Assembly: GCA_963082975.1 (NCBI GenBank)
Contig: OY720345.1
Coordinates: forward strand, 17,572,491-17,636,490
Direction: 5' to 3'
DNA from: Labia minor
Taxonomy: Eukaryota > Arthropoda > Insecta > Dermaptera > Spongiphoridae
DNA length: 64,000 bases
Of this stretch, positions 11,717 to 23,300 are shown piece after piece (position 1 is the stretch's first letter; each line of letters opens with the position of its first letter). The notes beneath the pieces were generated by a model that saw only the letters and a list, made by a program, of their open reading frames with translations, searched no databases and had not been told where the DNA came from. Made by a program: the position numbers and the translations under genes.

Positions 11717-11829
11717 CACTTCTCTTGGGAAGCAGTTGCTCTCAAGGAATTTTCTGACCAACACAACCAAACTATCTTCAATATTTCTTCCCTCATCTGT
11801 CTTCTTCATTTTATTATATATCATTAATT

Positions 11830-12108
11830 ATGGATTTAAAACTGGAGTGGAATGTTCTTCACAATATCATAGAACAAGGGCTCAATTATTATCATCATAG
11901 ACGACCTTTCAACGTTTACCAGGATGAATCAATAAGAATTGAAACCCCGAAAAGATTAGTTGGTGGTGACATCAATGTTTTAGATATAATGGCAAATAAA
12001 GAAAATATTCCGCCGAACGAGGATGACATCGAGACGGTGCTAAATCACCCGATTAATCGTCGACGAGGGAGGAGAAGAAATCTGGACTTAACAAGTAAGA
12101 GTCAATAG
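11830..12108 (+). CDS. Probable small single-exon gene: 92-aa KEN-box protein, function unknown
   Basis: I do not recognise the family. The frame is intronless, about 40% GC in a much more AT-rich setting, with A at -3 and G at +4 of the ATG and a TATA/initiator pair upstream. Visible motifs: TPKR at 39-42 (matches the CDK site S/T-P-x-K/R); KRLV at 41-44 (matches the cyclin-docking pattern K/R-x-L-hydrophobic); KENIPP at 57-62 (KEN box, an APC/C degron type, in a flexible acidic context PNEDD); and a basic cluster INRRRGRRRN at 75-84 resembling a nuclear localisation signal. There is no signal peptide or membrane segment. Together these suggest a short-lived nuclear cell-cycle protein, but this is inference from short motifs. 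The alternative is a chance open frame; the promoter and composition argue against that. Confidence 0.55.
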   Translation: MDLKLEWNVLHNIIEQGLNYYHHRRPFNVYQDESIRIETPKRLVGGDINVLDIMANKENIPPNEDDIETVLNHPINRRRGRRRNLDLTSKSQ

Positions 12109-12254
12109 AAAAAGAAATTTCTATTATAATTTAAGAATTTAATTATTCTTTTATATAATATCTAATTTTTATTTTGTTATAAATAATGTATAATCTATAT
12201 AATATTACTATTCTCTAAAATCCTATGTAAATATTATATTATATTTTTTTTTTT

Positions 12255-12560
12255 TTTTTTTTTGTACAGGAGTTGAGAAACCTTCTAAGGTACCAGTGGG
12301 GAATGCTTAGTCTAAAGCAGAGATGCGCCCCTCCTGTTTATGTGGGATTTTTACCTCACTAAAAACACTCTCCTGTGGGCCACAGAGAATCCCAGACCAC
12401 CCAGACCGGAACCCTTTCGGATGACTTCAGTCTGGGCCGAGCTTTGGGCATTTTAGCTATTCCTTAATCTAAGCACCCTTCATGTCTCTTCGTTCGTAGC
12501 ACCTCCTCCACAAAATCAGCTACAGCTTTCCATTTATCCTTGCTCTGTAGCATTACGGAT
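12255..12560 (-). mobile_element. Possible 3' end of a degraded retroelement
   Basis: A GC-richer island. On the minus strand one short frame reads SKDKWKAVADFVEEVL, resembling the C-terminal tail of some non-LTR retrotransposon polyproteins, then noncoding sequence ending at a poly-A run (poly-T at about 12246-12263 on plus). No reverse transcriptase domain remains. The assignment is weak. Confidence 0.3.
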
Positions 12561-12730
12561 ATATTATATTACTATAATTGTATTCTTAATAATATTTATT
12601 TTTTATATTTTAATAAATATTTTTGTATATAAGTAAATTAATTTTTTAATTTTTCATTAAAATTCCTTTCCCCAACCTTATTGAATATTTTAACTTTATC
12701 TGTCTGTGCCTGCCACGCGTTTTCATTTTT

Positions 12731-12868
12731 ACTATCTCGCCAGAGATAGTATTGCGATCACGAAAATTTTCGATGTTGAGATTTTGATGTTTTTATACGT
12801 TTTGAAGGTTCCTGAATCATTTTCACTAAGGTTGAGAAAAATGTCTGTGTGTGTGTGTATGTGTGCGT

Positions 12869-12900
<32 letters not shown>

Positions 12901-13355
12901 AGACAAGATTACGCAAAAACGGTTTGAGCTAGAATGATGAAATTTGGTACATGAGCATTATTCAAAATTCGTAGTTTTCTATCAACTTTTGAGAAATGTA
13001 GCTCAACCGGAAGAGGGTCATTACTTACAACGTTTTGATTTTTTTTCCTCTAAAGTGACCGTAAAAATAAAGATATATGTTTGATAATTTTTCACATGAT
13101 TAAAGATTGTATAAAACTGCTATATATAGAATTTCAGCTTGATTGATTCGCTGAAATTACCAGAATTAATTTTTTAACACTGCAATTCTCACGCGCCAAC
13201 ATGTGACGTGGTGCCATCAACAAAAAGCCAAACATGCGCTGGTTTAATATTTATTATTTATAATTTATAATTAATTAAATTTAATTTAAATATAATATAT
13301 TATGTTATTTAATCCAATTCAAATTGCGAGATAGTCGAGTGGAGACACTCCAGCT
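12731..13355 (+). mobile_element. Family B element, full-length (B2, array unit 1)
   Basis: The 5' end is the hairpin ACTATCTCGCCAGAGATAGT. The 3' end is GCGAGATAGT followed by the palindromic CGAGTGGAGACACTCCAGCT. ACTATCTCGC and GCGAGATAGT form the inverted pair. An internal (GT)n microsatellite lies at about 12844-12900. No coding frame is present. Confidence 0.85.
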
Positions 13356-14394
13356 AATTTTTCCCTCTAAACTAACCGTAAAAAATTTCAATTGGTTTAA
13401 ATTTATATTATAAGCTCCTATTAAAAAAGGTTGCTTAAAATCATTGAATATAAATTTATATTGAATTTGAAATAATATTATAATGAAGTTATATTATCAT
13501 TTGAAAAGAATTTAGTCAGAAAAAAGTGTGCCTAATCTTGTATCACTGGTTCATCTCACACAAGGGACAAAATATAAAATAATCTATAAAAATATAGATA
13601 ATAATTATATTAATTTTTACATATACTCAACAAAATCAATAAAAAAACCTAAAATCTAAAAAAGCCTTTTCTTCAAATTTTATAAAATAAATAAATGAAA
13701 CCAATAATATTCGAATGAATATATATTATATTGTTTTGTCAATTAAATATTAGTATAACACTTGTGTGAAAAGTGATTAATATTTCTATTATATGGCAAT
13801 TACGTAGAATCACAATGAAATTAATAACATGAACATAATTTATTTTCTATAATATTTTAAAGAATTTTAGTAATTTAATATCACAAAAATAATATTTTTA
13901 AAAATCTACTCACCTTATGAATCCTATTAATGTTATTTCTGTTATCTTTTTTTAATTTTCTTGATATAAATAATTAAACTTACTTAATTTCTTATTTATC
14001 TAGGCGAGTGAGACGAGACATCAATTCAAGACTTCGAGTTGGTCTTCGAGAGTAAACTGCGAGTTATCATTATTTGATTTTTAATTCAATTTAAATTTAT
14101 TTATTTTATATAATTTAATATGTTATTTTTTACTTCTATTTTTCATGTTTCAATTTTCGCACCTGCTACTGGATGTTGATTTGAATTCTTGATTATCTTC
14201 TCCATCCCTGATGATGAAATGATCATCTACAATAATAATACAGCTCTTCAAATGTAAGTAATCAACGTTATTTCTGTAGCATGACACATTTTAAAATAGG
14301 TATAATTTTTAATAATTTCCCAATAGAAATGTAATAATTAAAATAAAGTTTAACTTACAAAATAGCAAGTATAATTGAATTTTAATTAATTTTT

Positions 14395-14509
14395 ACTATC
14401 TTGTAAGAGATAGTATTGCGATCACGAAAATTTTCGATGTTGAGATTTTGATGTTTTTATACGTTTTAAAGGTTCCTGAATCATTTTCACTAAGGTTGAG
14501 AAAAATGTC

Positions 14510-14570
<61 letters not shown>

Positions 14571-15023
14571 ACAAGATTACGCAAAAACGGTTTGAGCTAG
14601 AATGATGAAATTTGGTACATGAGCATTATTCAAAATTCGTAGTTTTCTATCAACTTTTGAGAAATGTAGCTCAACCGGAAGAGGGTCATTACTTACAACG
14701 TTTTGATTTTTTTTCCTCTAAAGTGACCGTAAAAATAAAGATATATGTTTGATAATTTTTCACATGATTAATAATTGTATAAAACTGCTATATATAGAAT
14801 TTCAGCTTGATTGATTCGCTGAAATTACCAGAATTAATTTTTTAACACTGCAATTCTCACGCGCCAACATGTGACGTGGTGCCATCAACAAAAAGCCAAA
14901 CATGCGCTGGTTTAATATTTATTATTTATAATTTATAATTAATTAAATTTAATTTAAATATAATATATTATGTTATTTAATCCAATTCAAATTGCGAGAT
15001 AGTCGAGTGGAGACACTCCAGCT
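14395..15023 (+). mobile_element. Family B element (B3, array unit 2)
   Basis: Same layout as B2, but the 5' hairpin is altered to ACTATCTTGTAAGAGATAGT, which still pairs its outer eight bases. The (GT)n tract at about 14509-14569 is longer than in unit 1. Confidence 0.85.
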
Positions 15024-16062
15024 AATTTTTCCCTCTAAACTAACCGTAAAAAATTTCAATTGGTTTAAATTTATATTATAAGCTCCTATTAAAAAAGGTT
15101 GCTTAAAATCATTGAATATAAATTTATATTGAATTTGAAATAATATTATAATGAAGTTATATTATCATTTGAAAAGAATTTAGTCAGAAAAAAGTGTGCC
15201 TAATCTTGTATCACTGGTTCATCTCACACAAGGGACAAAATATAAAATAATCTATAAAAATATAGATAATAATTATATTAATTTTTACATATACTCAACA
15301 AAATCAATAAAAAAACCTAAAATCTAAAAAAGCCTTTTCTTCAAATTTTATAAAATAAATAAATGAAACCAATAATATTCGAATGAATATATATTATATT
15401 GTTTTGTCAATTAAATATTAGTATAACACTTGTGTGAAAAGTGATTAATATTTCTATTATATGGCAATTACGTAGAATCACAATGAAATTAATAACATGA
15501 ACATAATTTATTTTCTATAATATTTTAAAGAATTTTAGTAATTTAATATCACAAAAATAATATTTTTAAAAATCTACTCACCTTATGAATCCTATTAATG
15601 TTATTTCTGTTATCTTTTTTTAATTTTCTTGATATAAATAATTAAACTTACTTAATTTCTTATTTATCTAGGCGAGTGAGACGAGACATCAATTCAAGAC
15701 TTCGAGTTGGTCTTCGAGAGTAAACTGCGAGTTATCATTATTTGATTTTTAATTCAATTTAAATTTATTTATTTTATATAATTTAATATGTTATTTTTTA
15801 CTTCTATTTTTCATGTTTCAATTTTCGCACCTGCTACTGGATGTTGATTTGAATTCTTGATTATCTTCTCCATCCCTGATGATGAAATGATCATCTACAA
15901 TAATAATACAGCTCTTCAAATGTAAGTAATCAACGTTATTTCTTTAGCATGACACATTTTAAAATAGGTATAATTTTTAATAATTTCCCAATAGAAATGT
16001 AATAATTAAAATAAAGTTTAACTTACAAAATAGCAAGTATAATTGAATTTTAATTAATTTTT

Positions 16063-16177
16063 ACTATCTTGTAAGAGATAGTATTGCGATCACGAAAATT
16101 TTCGATGTTGAGATTTTGATGTTTTTATACGTTTTAAAGGTTCCTGAATCATTTTCACTAAGGTTGAGAAAAATGTC

Positions 16178-16246
<69 letters not shown>

Positions 16247-16699
16247 ACAAGATTACGCAAAAACGGTTTGAGCTAGAATGATGAAATTTGGTACATGAGC
16301 ATTATTCAAAATTCGTAGTTTTCTATCAACTTTTGAGAAATGTAGCTCAACCGGAAGAGGGTCATTACTTACAACGTTTTGATTTTTTTTCCTCTAAAGT
16401 GACCGTAAAAATAAAGATATATGTTTGATAATTTTTCACATGATTAATAATTGTATAAAACTGCTATATATAGAATTTCAGCTTGATTGATTCGCTGAAA
16501 TTACCAGAATTAATTTTTTAACACTGCAATTCTCACGCGCCAACATGTGACGTGGTGCCATCAACAAAAAGCCAAACATGCGCTGGTTTAATATTTATTA
16601 TTTATAATTTATAATTAATTAAATTTAATTTAAATATAATATATTATGTTATTTAATCCAATTCAAATTGCGAGATAGTCGAGTGGAGACACTCCAGCT
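16063..16699 (+). mobile_element. Family B element (B4, array unit 3)
   Basis: Carries the same altered 5' hairpin as B3 and the longest (GT)n tract of the array (about 16178-16244). The 3' palindrome is intact. Confidence 0.85.
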
Positions 16700-17758
16700 A
16701 ATTTTTCCCTCTAAACTAACCGTAAAAAATTTCAATTGGTTTAAATTTATATTATAAGCTCCTATTAAAAAAGGTTGCTTAAAATCATTGAATATAAATT
16801 TATATTGAATTTGAAATAATATTATAATGAAGTTATATTATCATTTGAAAAGAATTTAGTCAGAAAAAAGTGTGCCTAATCTTGTATCACTGGTTCATCT
16901 CACACAAGGGACAAAATATAAAATAATCTATAAAAATATAGATAATAATTATATTAATTTTTACATATACTCAACAAAATCAATAAAAAAACCTAAAATC
17001 TAAAAAAGCCTTTTCTTCAAATTTTATAAAATAAATAAATGAAACCAATAATATTCGAATGAATATATACTATATTGTTTTGTCAATTAAATATTAGTAT
17101 AACACTTGTGTGAAAAGTGATTGATATTTCTATTATATGCCAATTACGTAGAATCACAATGAAATTAATAACATGAACATAATTTATTTTCTATAATATT
17201 TTAAAGAATTTTAGTAATTTAATATCACAAAAATAATATTTTTAAAAATCTACTCACCTTATGAATCCTATTAATGTTATTTCTTTTATCTTTTTTTTAA
17301 TTTTTTTGATATAAATAATTAAACTTACTTAATTTCTTATTTATCTAGGCGAGTGAGACGAGACATCAATTCAAGTCTTCGAGAGTAAACTGCGAGATCA
17401 AGCAACCCTTTATTGACTCCTGGTCAGTATTTATCATTATTTGATTTTTAATTCAATTTAAATTTATTTATTTTGTATAATTTAATATGTTATTTTTTAC
17501 TTCTATTTTTCATGTTTCAATTTTCGTACCTGCTACTGGATGTTGATTTGAATTCTTGATTATCTTCTCCATCCCTGATGATGATGAAATGATCATCTAC
17601 AATAATAATACAGCTCTCCAAATGTAAGTAATCAACGTTATTTCTTTAGCATGGCACATTTTGAAATAGATATAAATTTTAATAATTTCACAATGGCAAT
17701 ATAATAATTAAAATAAAGTTTAACAAGCAAGTATAATTGAATTTTAATTAATTTTTTA

Positions 17759-18689
17759 CTTTTAGTAATATTAATTAGGAGATAATAAAGAAATATATTA
17801 AAATATTAGAATTTAGTCAGATTAGGGAATTTCAGAGCATATTTATCAAGAATGAGGAGCTTTGATAAAGGAGGCAGAAGAAATGAAGTATTTAGAATTT
17901 GTAGGTTTCGATGCGTTACACTGCGAGGATGGCTAATCTTTGGTATATGCGTATATTTTGTTGTCAGGGATTTTCAGGAAGTGCCTCCTACTTCCTTCGA
18001 GGGATGGATTTTCTCATCCTACTAATCCATAGAGTAGATCAGAATTAATAAATAAAAAAAAATGTGGGCAGATAAAACAAGTACCATGCCAATATTAACG
18101 GAAGGTTTGCATTAACCGCATGAATTGCATGTCAGGTCTGATTCTGCCTTTTTGCATTGCTGAGAGCGTAGTTGAGGTGGATCGAATAAACGGACATTCG
18201 GGAAGGTAATTCAGCACAGTTCCAAAATGGGAATAGCCTGAACAGGGACAAATTGTTGATTACCTTTTGAGCGTAGGGTTTTTTTGATTAGCATGGGCGA
18301 TCCAGCCATTTTGGTGGAGTCCATGCACCCCTTAGGTAGGTTCTCTTTCAGGATGCCCCGAATGTGGTGGTTTTATTTCGAAATCCAAAAAATCAAAGAC
18401 ACTCTCAGCTGATTCAAAAAGGCTTACAGACCAAACGCCTTATTTTTTTTAATACTTTTTTTTAAGGCGATCTTTGTTTTTCATTAATATTTCCAAATTC
18501 CGTAAGGCGAGGCTAGGAAGGGCTAATTTATGGGGAGAGGAGGTGGCCCTATTAAATATTCAATTGTTTTTTTTATTTTTATTAATAATTAAAAAAAATT
18601 ATTGAATATCGCGATTAATTTATTAATTTTTCTTTTTTTTTTTTTTTGAAATATTCAAATTATAATTTAATCTTTTTTTTATATATATT
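17759..18689. other. Mixed-composition stretch without recognised gene
   Basis: Base composition is more balanced than the surroundings between about 17850 and 18380, for example GAGGGATGGATTTTCTCATC. Frames on both strands are short and broken, with no motif I can name. It may be an old retroelement body; the LINE tail at 18690 follows. Confidence 0.35.
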
Positions 18690-18815
18690 TTAAAGTCGGC
18701 TTGGAAGACAAAGGATGTGGTGGGTGGACTATGTAGGAAGGGACGTGAAAGAGATGGGAGAAGGTGGTGGTAGGAGTTGAATGGTTGAACTTTCGAGTTC
18801 CATAGTTTACTTTTT
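18690..18815 (+). mobile_element. LINE 3' fragment (decayed copy)
   Basis: The stretch beginning GGCTTGGAAGACAAAGGATG parallels the better-preserved LINE tails at 42121 and 50408, encoding the decayed equivalent of LGRPRTRWVDNVGRDVREM, and ends with the shared AACTTTCGAGTT block. Confidence 0.65.
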
Positions 18816-19196
18816 TTCATTGTGAAAAATATTTCTGGTGAATGTAAATATATAGTGTTATTCAATATATCTATACTCAATAATAATATAATATTAATAA
18901 ATTAGCGAATATATATTTTTCTTATTATTGTAAATCATATTTGGAAAGAAATGAAATAATAATTGAGCCTATAGTCTTATGGAAAATTAAATTAATGTAT
19001 AATTTTTGTACATTTTAAACATGTAATACGAAAACAGTGGAAACATAAATACATAATAATATATTTCTGTTTAATTTATTAAAAAATTTAATTTCCAGTG
19101 ACGCTAAGTAACATTTTTTCAGAAAAAGAGACAGTAACCCAAATAAGTATAATAAATAAATCTAATCTAATCTCATTATATAGATTTACTATAAAA

Positions 19197-19416
19197 TCAA
19201 GGGATATGACGAACCCACCGCTGTTACGGATATTGCCGAAACGTTGACTTTTTTATTTTTGTAAATATTTGTAGTTTTTTTTTAAAAATAAATTTTTACT
19301 ATGAATATAGTAATAATATATAATTTTTTCTATGAATACTTAATAGTCTAGGTTTCATTAACACTTATTTAAGACTTAACAAAAATCTAAATTTGGCGTC
19401 ATAGCCCTCAAGTTTA
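19197..19416. mobile_element. Family F fragment
   Basis: Contains GGGATATGACG, GCCGAAACGTTGACTTTTTT and the closing CATAGCCCTCAAG. These match the interior and ends of the larger family F copies at 21875 and 60059. It appears internally deleted. Confidence 0.5.
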
Positions 19417-19646
19417 ACTTATATTTAGATTATTTATGTTTTTTAAAATTTTTTACAGAATTTTTATGAAATTCACGTATTTTGAGGTTTTTAATAAGAT
19501 TACTGCATCTGTATAAATCTCATTTGGAGGAAAAACCATGTGATTTTTTTTTCTAAATTCAAGATTTTAATAATAGGTGTATATTTTTATTTGGAATTCA
19601 TTTTGATTTAAAAACCTCTATAATATTAATTTATTTCCACTGTTTT

Positions 19647-20118
19647 ACTGACCGACGATAGTAAGGGAGGTATTGCTTTCACACCAAATTTTTACTTATC
19701 TCTAGAAATCATGAATTTTGTTAACAGAAAAACGTATTTTTAGCATGATGTATGTCCGTCTGTCTAATGTGTGTCCGTATAGACGTGAACAACTTGAATG
19801 GCTCAACGGATTTTGATAAAATTCGGTATAATTACTTAATGCATCAGTAACGTGAATCCTCAAGTTTTGGTATATCCGGAAACAAGAAGTGATAGTTTAC
19901 AAATTATTAATTATTAATTTTATATTCATTGTCGGAATTTGTTTACTTAAAATATAGTAGTAATTAATAATTGAGTAATTAAACTAAAAATAAAAACCAA
20001 GATAATATAATTTAATCATTTTATTTCAATTTTTTAAAAATATATTTTTTTAATATTTTATATATATATGTTTGGAAATTAATTTATTTCAAATCGTTGG
20101 TCGGTTTTGTGCCTGTTT
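19647..20118 (+). mobile_element. Family A element (A2)
   Basis: Starts TGACCGACGATAGTAAGGGA and carries the GTCCGTCTGTC microsatellite block and CTCAACGGATTTTGATAAAA. It ends near TCGTTGGTCGGTTTTGTGCC. Located downstream of the AA15 gene. Confidence 0.75.
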
Positions 20119-20316
20119 AGAGCTCATTTTTTCTAGATGTTAATAATATATATGTATTACTTATTAGACATTTATAATTTCTTTAATTAAATAAAATAAA
20201 AAATATTTTTAATATTAATAATTAAAAAAAAAGTTCTTTAATTTATATATAACTTACAATAATAATATAATTGATAAATACAAAAAATATATTTATATCT
20301 ATAGAAATTCATTTTA

Positions 20317-23300
20317 TTAAATTATATTTTCTAATTTTTTTGATCGAGGAGGAGGAATTGGTGTCTGTAATCGGCCACTAATAGGTGATGTTTTAGTCTC
20401 TTGTGGCCGGTTCTTTTGTACTAATCGTTTCAATTGATCACGTTTATAATAGATAAAATATAGTATAAGTAATGATATAACAACAAGAACGAATCCAAAT
20501 AAAATGAAAAACCATGGAAGAAAGGCATAAGTAGAAGTGTTTCCTGCATCTTGATTGTCATTTGTGATAATGCCTTGATCAATGGTATTATCAATCACAT
20601 TTGGTTCATCCGTTGATTCATGGTCACCAATTGCGATATCAGAACAGGCACGAAATTCTTCCTGGGCTCCACAACCAACTGCTTGCGTTCCATTTTGACA
20701 ATCACCTAAAAGCAAAGAAATCAAGAATTTATTTAAAAGATACTTAATAAAATTTATAATTATTATAATAACATTTAATTGGTTAAGTGTATAAATCAAT
20801 TATGAAAAAAATTTAATTCCTCCATTATAACAAATGACAACGATGTACCTTTTTCAAGAATTAAAAATAAATATTTAAAAAAAAAAAGCTAAAATTTATT
20901 AATAAATTAAAATAAAAATAATAATAACAATATAGCAATATTTAAAGAATTTGAATTTTATATGTATAAAGAGAAAAAAGCAAAAACTATAACATTGAAA
21001 AATTGACTAGAATGTTTCAACATACACCCATTGACATTAAAATACTGTAAAGATTACAGAAATGGTAATTGTTAAGTTTAACCGATTTATAATGGATTTT
21101 GATAAAACTTTACCAGTATATTCCTTGTTTAATTCAAAACAAGTTTCCTTAAGCAGTATGTCGCGATCGCTTCTAGTTTTCGAGATAAAAATTATTAAAG
21201 TTTGTCAGATAAACTAATTATGAATGAGCGGCCATTTAATAATGTTTTATTGACTAATTCACTAATTATTCACTTATTGACTAATTTTCGGTTTTTATAA
21301 GTTCGGTTTGGATATAGGAAAAGTATTTAATTAGTTAATTTTTTAATCCAGTGGATTCCTCTGGTGGTAAAATAATAAAACATGGTAGCTAAGTAGAATA
21401 TCAATGGATTTTATATGCAAACTTTAATAATTTTTATCTCATTAACTAGAAGCAACCGCCACATACTGTTTAAGGAAAGTTTGTTTTGAATCAAAAAAGA
21501 AATCCACTGGTAAAGTTTTATCCAAATCCATGATACATCGGTTAGACTAAACAATTACCAAATATTTTTTTAAAACTTTAAAACTTAAATAAATGTCAAA
21601 TCTTTATATTTTTTTATAATTATTTTAGTAAAAATTAGATAATATATCCATGAAAATCTTCAAAACTCACCCCAATTATTTCCAGCAATATATTTCCATT
21701 GAAGTACACATTGAGAACATTCGAGATCTTTTGGTAATTGATATCTTGCTTCAAATATTCGATTTCCTGTACCTGGATAATATCTAACAAACATATAAAT
21801 ATATGTATAAGTTAATGTTGATTATTCTTAAAAAATAAAAACTAGAAAAAATAATATAATATTTTCAATAAAAGGTAAAACCGAGGGATACTACAAGGTT
21901 AGAGATATGGCGCGTTTTCTATATCTCAAAAACTAACTCTTTTGGTATTGGAAAGGGATTGAGGAACGAATGTAGTCACCAGGTGAAGTGTGTTTAATTT
22001 AGTTATAAGAACCGTTGAGTAAGGAGGATTTGTTTTGTCCGCCAACTATAAGATAAACATAAGCGAAATCATTATATGTATTTCAAAGGCTCGTAATTTG
22101 TTTTCCTTTGAAATTTTTATCAGTATAGTGTATTCTACATACTTTAAAATTATTATTAAGGCTTATTATTCACATATCCCTCGTTGTTTACTGTTTTTCA
22201 AGTCTTTATCTAAAATTGTGTCTAAGGAGTGGCGTGGTACGAGGGATATGGCGTGCGTTTTATCTTATTTTAATATTGAAAAATACAACCCCCGAAACAA
22301 TTTAGTAAGACGAGGGAAATATTTATAGTTTATAGTATGTATACACAATAATAATAATATATTATTTAAGTTATGTACTTTTTTTAGTTTTTAAAACTTA
22401 TCTAATAATATTTCAATATTTCAAATTTATGAATTTTTATTTTTGTTTTACATTTAATTTCTCATAAGCCATATCTTCCACACCGGCTGCGCAATATCCC
22501 CAACCCTGTTAGGAAGATTGCCGAAAAGTTGACTTTTTATTTTTGTAAAGTTTATTAGTTCATATTTGAAGAATAAAGGTGCTTGCTATGAATATCTAAT
22601 AGTTCTAGGTACCATTAACACCAATAATCATGCCATAATAGGTATTAGCGTTAGAGATTTGACAAAAACCCGAATTGTACTTCATATCCCTCGGTTTTAC
22701 TTTATATATATATATATGAATAATATTTACTTATCAGGAGTCTCTCCTCCATTATCAATGGTTGGTTTCACACGATTTAATAAATATTTATTCAAACATT
22801 CTTGGGTAACAACACGTTTTGGTGAATTATTTGGGCACAGACGAAATTCAAAATAACCCCTTAAAAATCCAAAAAAAAAAAAATAATAATAATAATAATT
22901 TTCTAAATATATTAAAAAATTTCATAATATAGATATTAATGTACCTGTGATTGGCAGTTAATTCTACTCGAATTGTGAATATTGCTCCTCGTTTATATTT
23001 ACGAGCAATCACTCCTTGGCCCCATTTACCTCCTGCTTCATGCGCACGTGGCTAAAAAAATATGGAAGAAAATTTCATAATAAAGAGTTATTAATTAATC
23101 TTTCAAAATAAAATAAAGACTAATTCTACTGTAGTTCTATTATAGTGTCAAAATTTAAAAATAAATAAATAAATAAATAAAATACCGTTGGTGAATCCCA
23201 AGGATCACCACAAACACCACATTTTCCTTTATTTCTTTGCCATTGCCTTGTGAATCCTCCACAATATAATTCATGATCGTTGTAATCAGGTGTTGTAGAA

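Larger units (their letters stand above)
12731..17758 (+). repeat. Three-unit tandem array, about 1.66 kb per unit
   Basis: The anchor ATTGCGATCACG recurs at 12751, 14415 and 16083, giving periods of 1664 and 1668 bp. Each unit is one family B element plus about 1.03 kb of AT-rich spacer holding the block GGCGAGTGAGACGAGACATC. Units 1 and 2 are near-identical by eye; unit 3 has small spacer changes (around 17375-17420 and 17655-17730). Lengths of the (GT)n tract differ between units. No gene is seen in the spacer. Confidence 0.9.

Noticed and set aside
12706..16250. Histidine/threonine- or valine/cysteine-rich frames in the tandem array
   Set aside because: They are translations of (GT)n/(CA)n microsatellites inside family B elements.
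22035..22856. Two frames of about 96 codons on plus within the AA15 locus
   Set aside because: The first lies inside a family F element; the second is antisense to AA15 exon 4.
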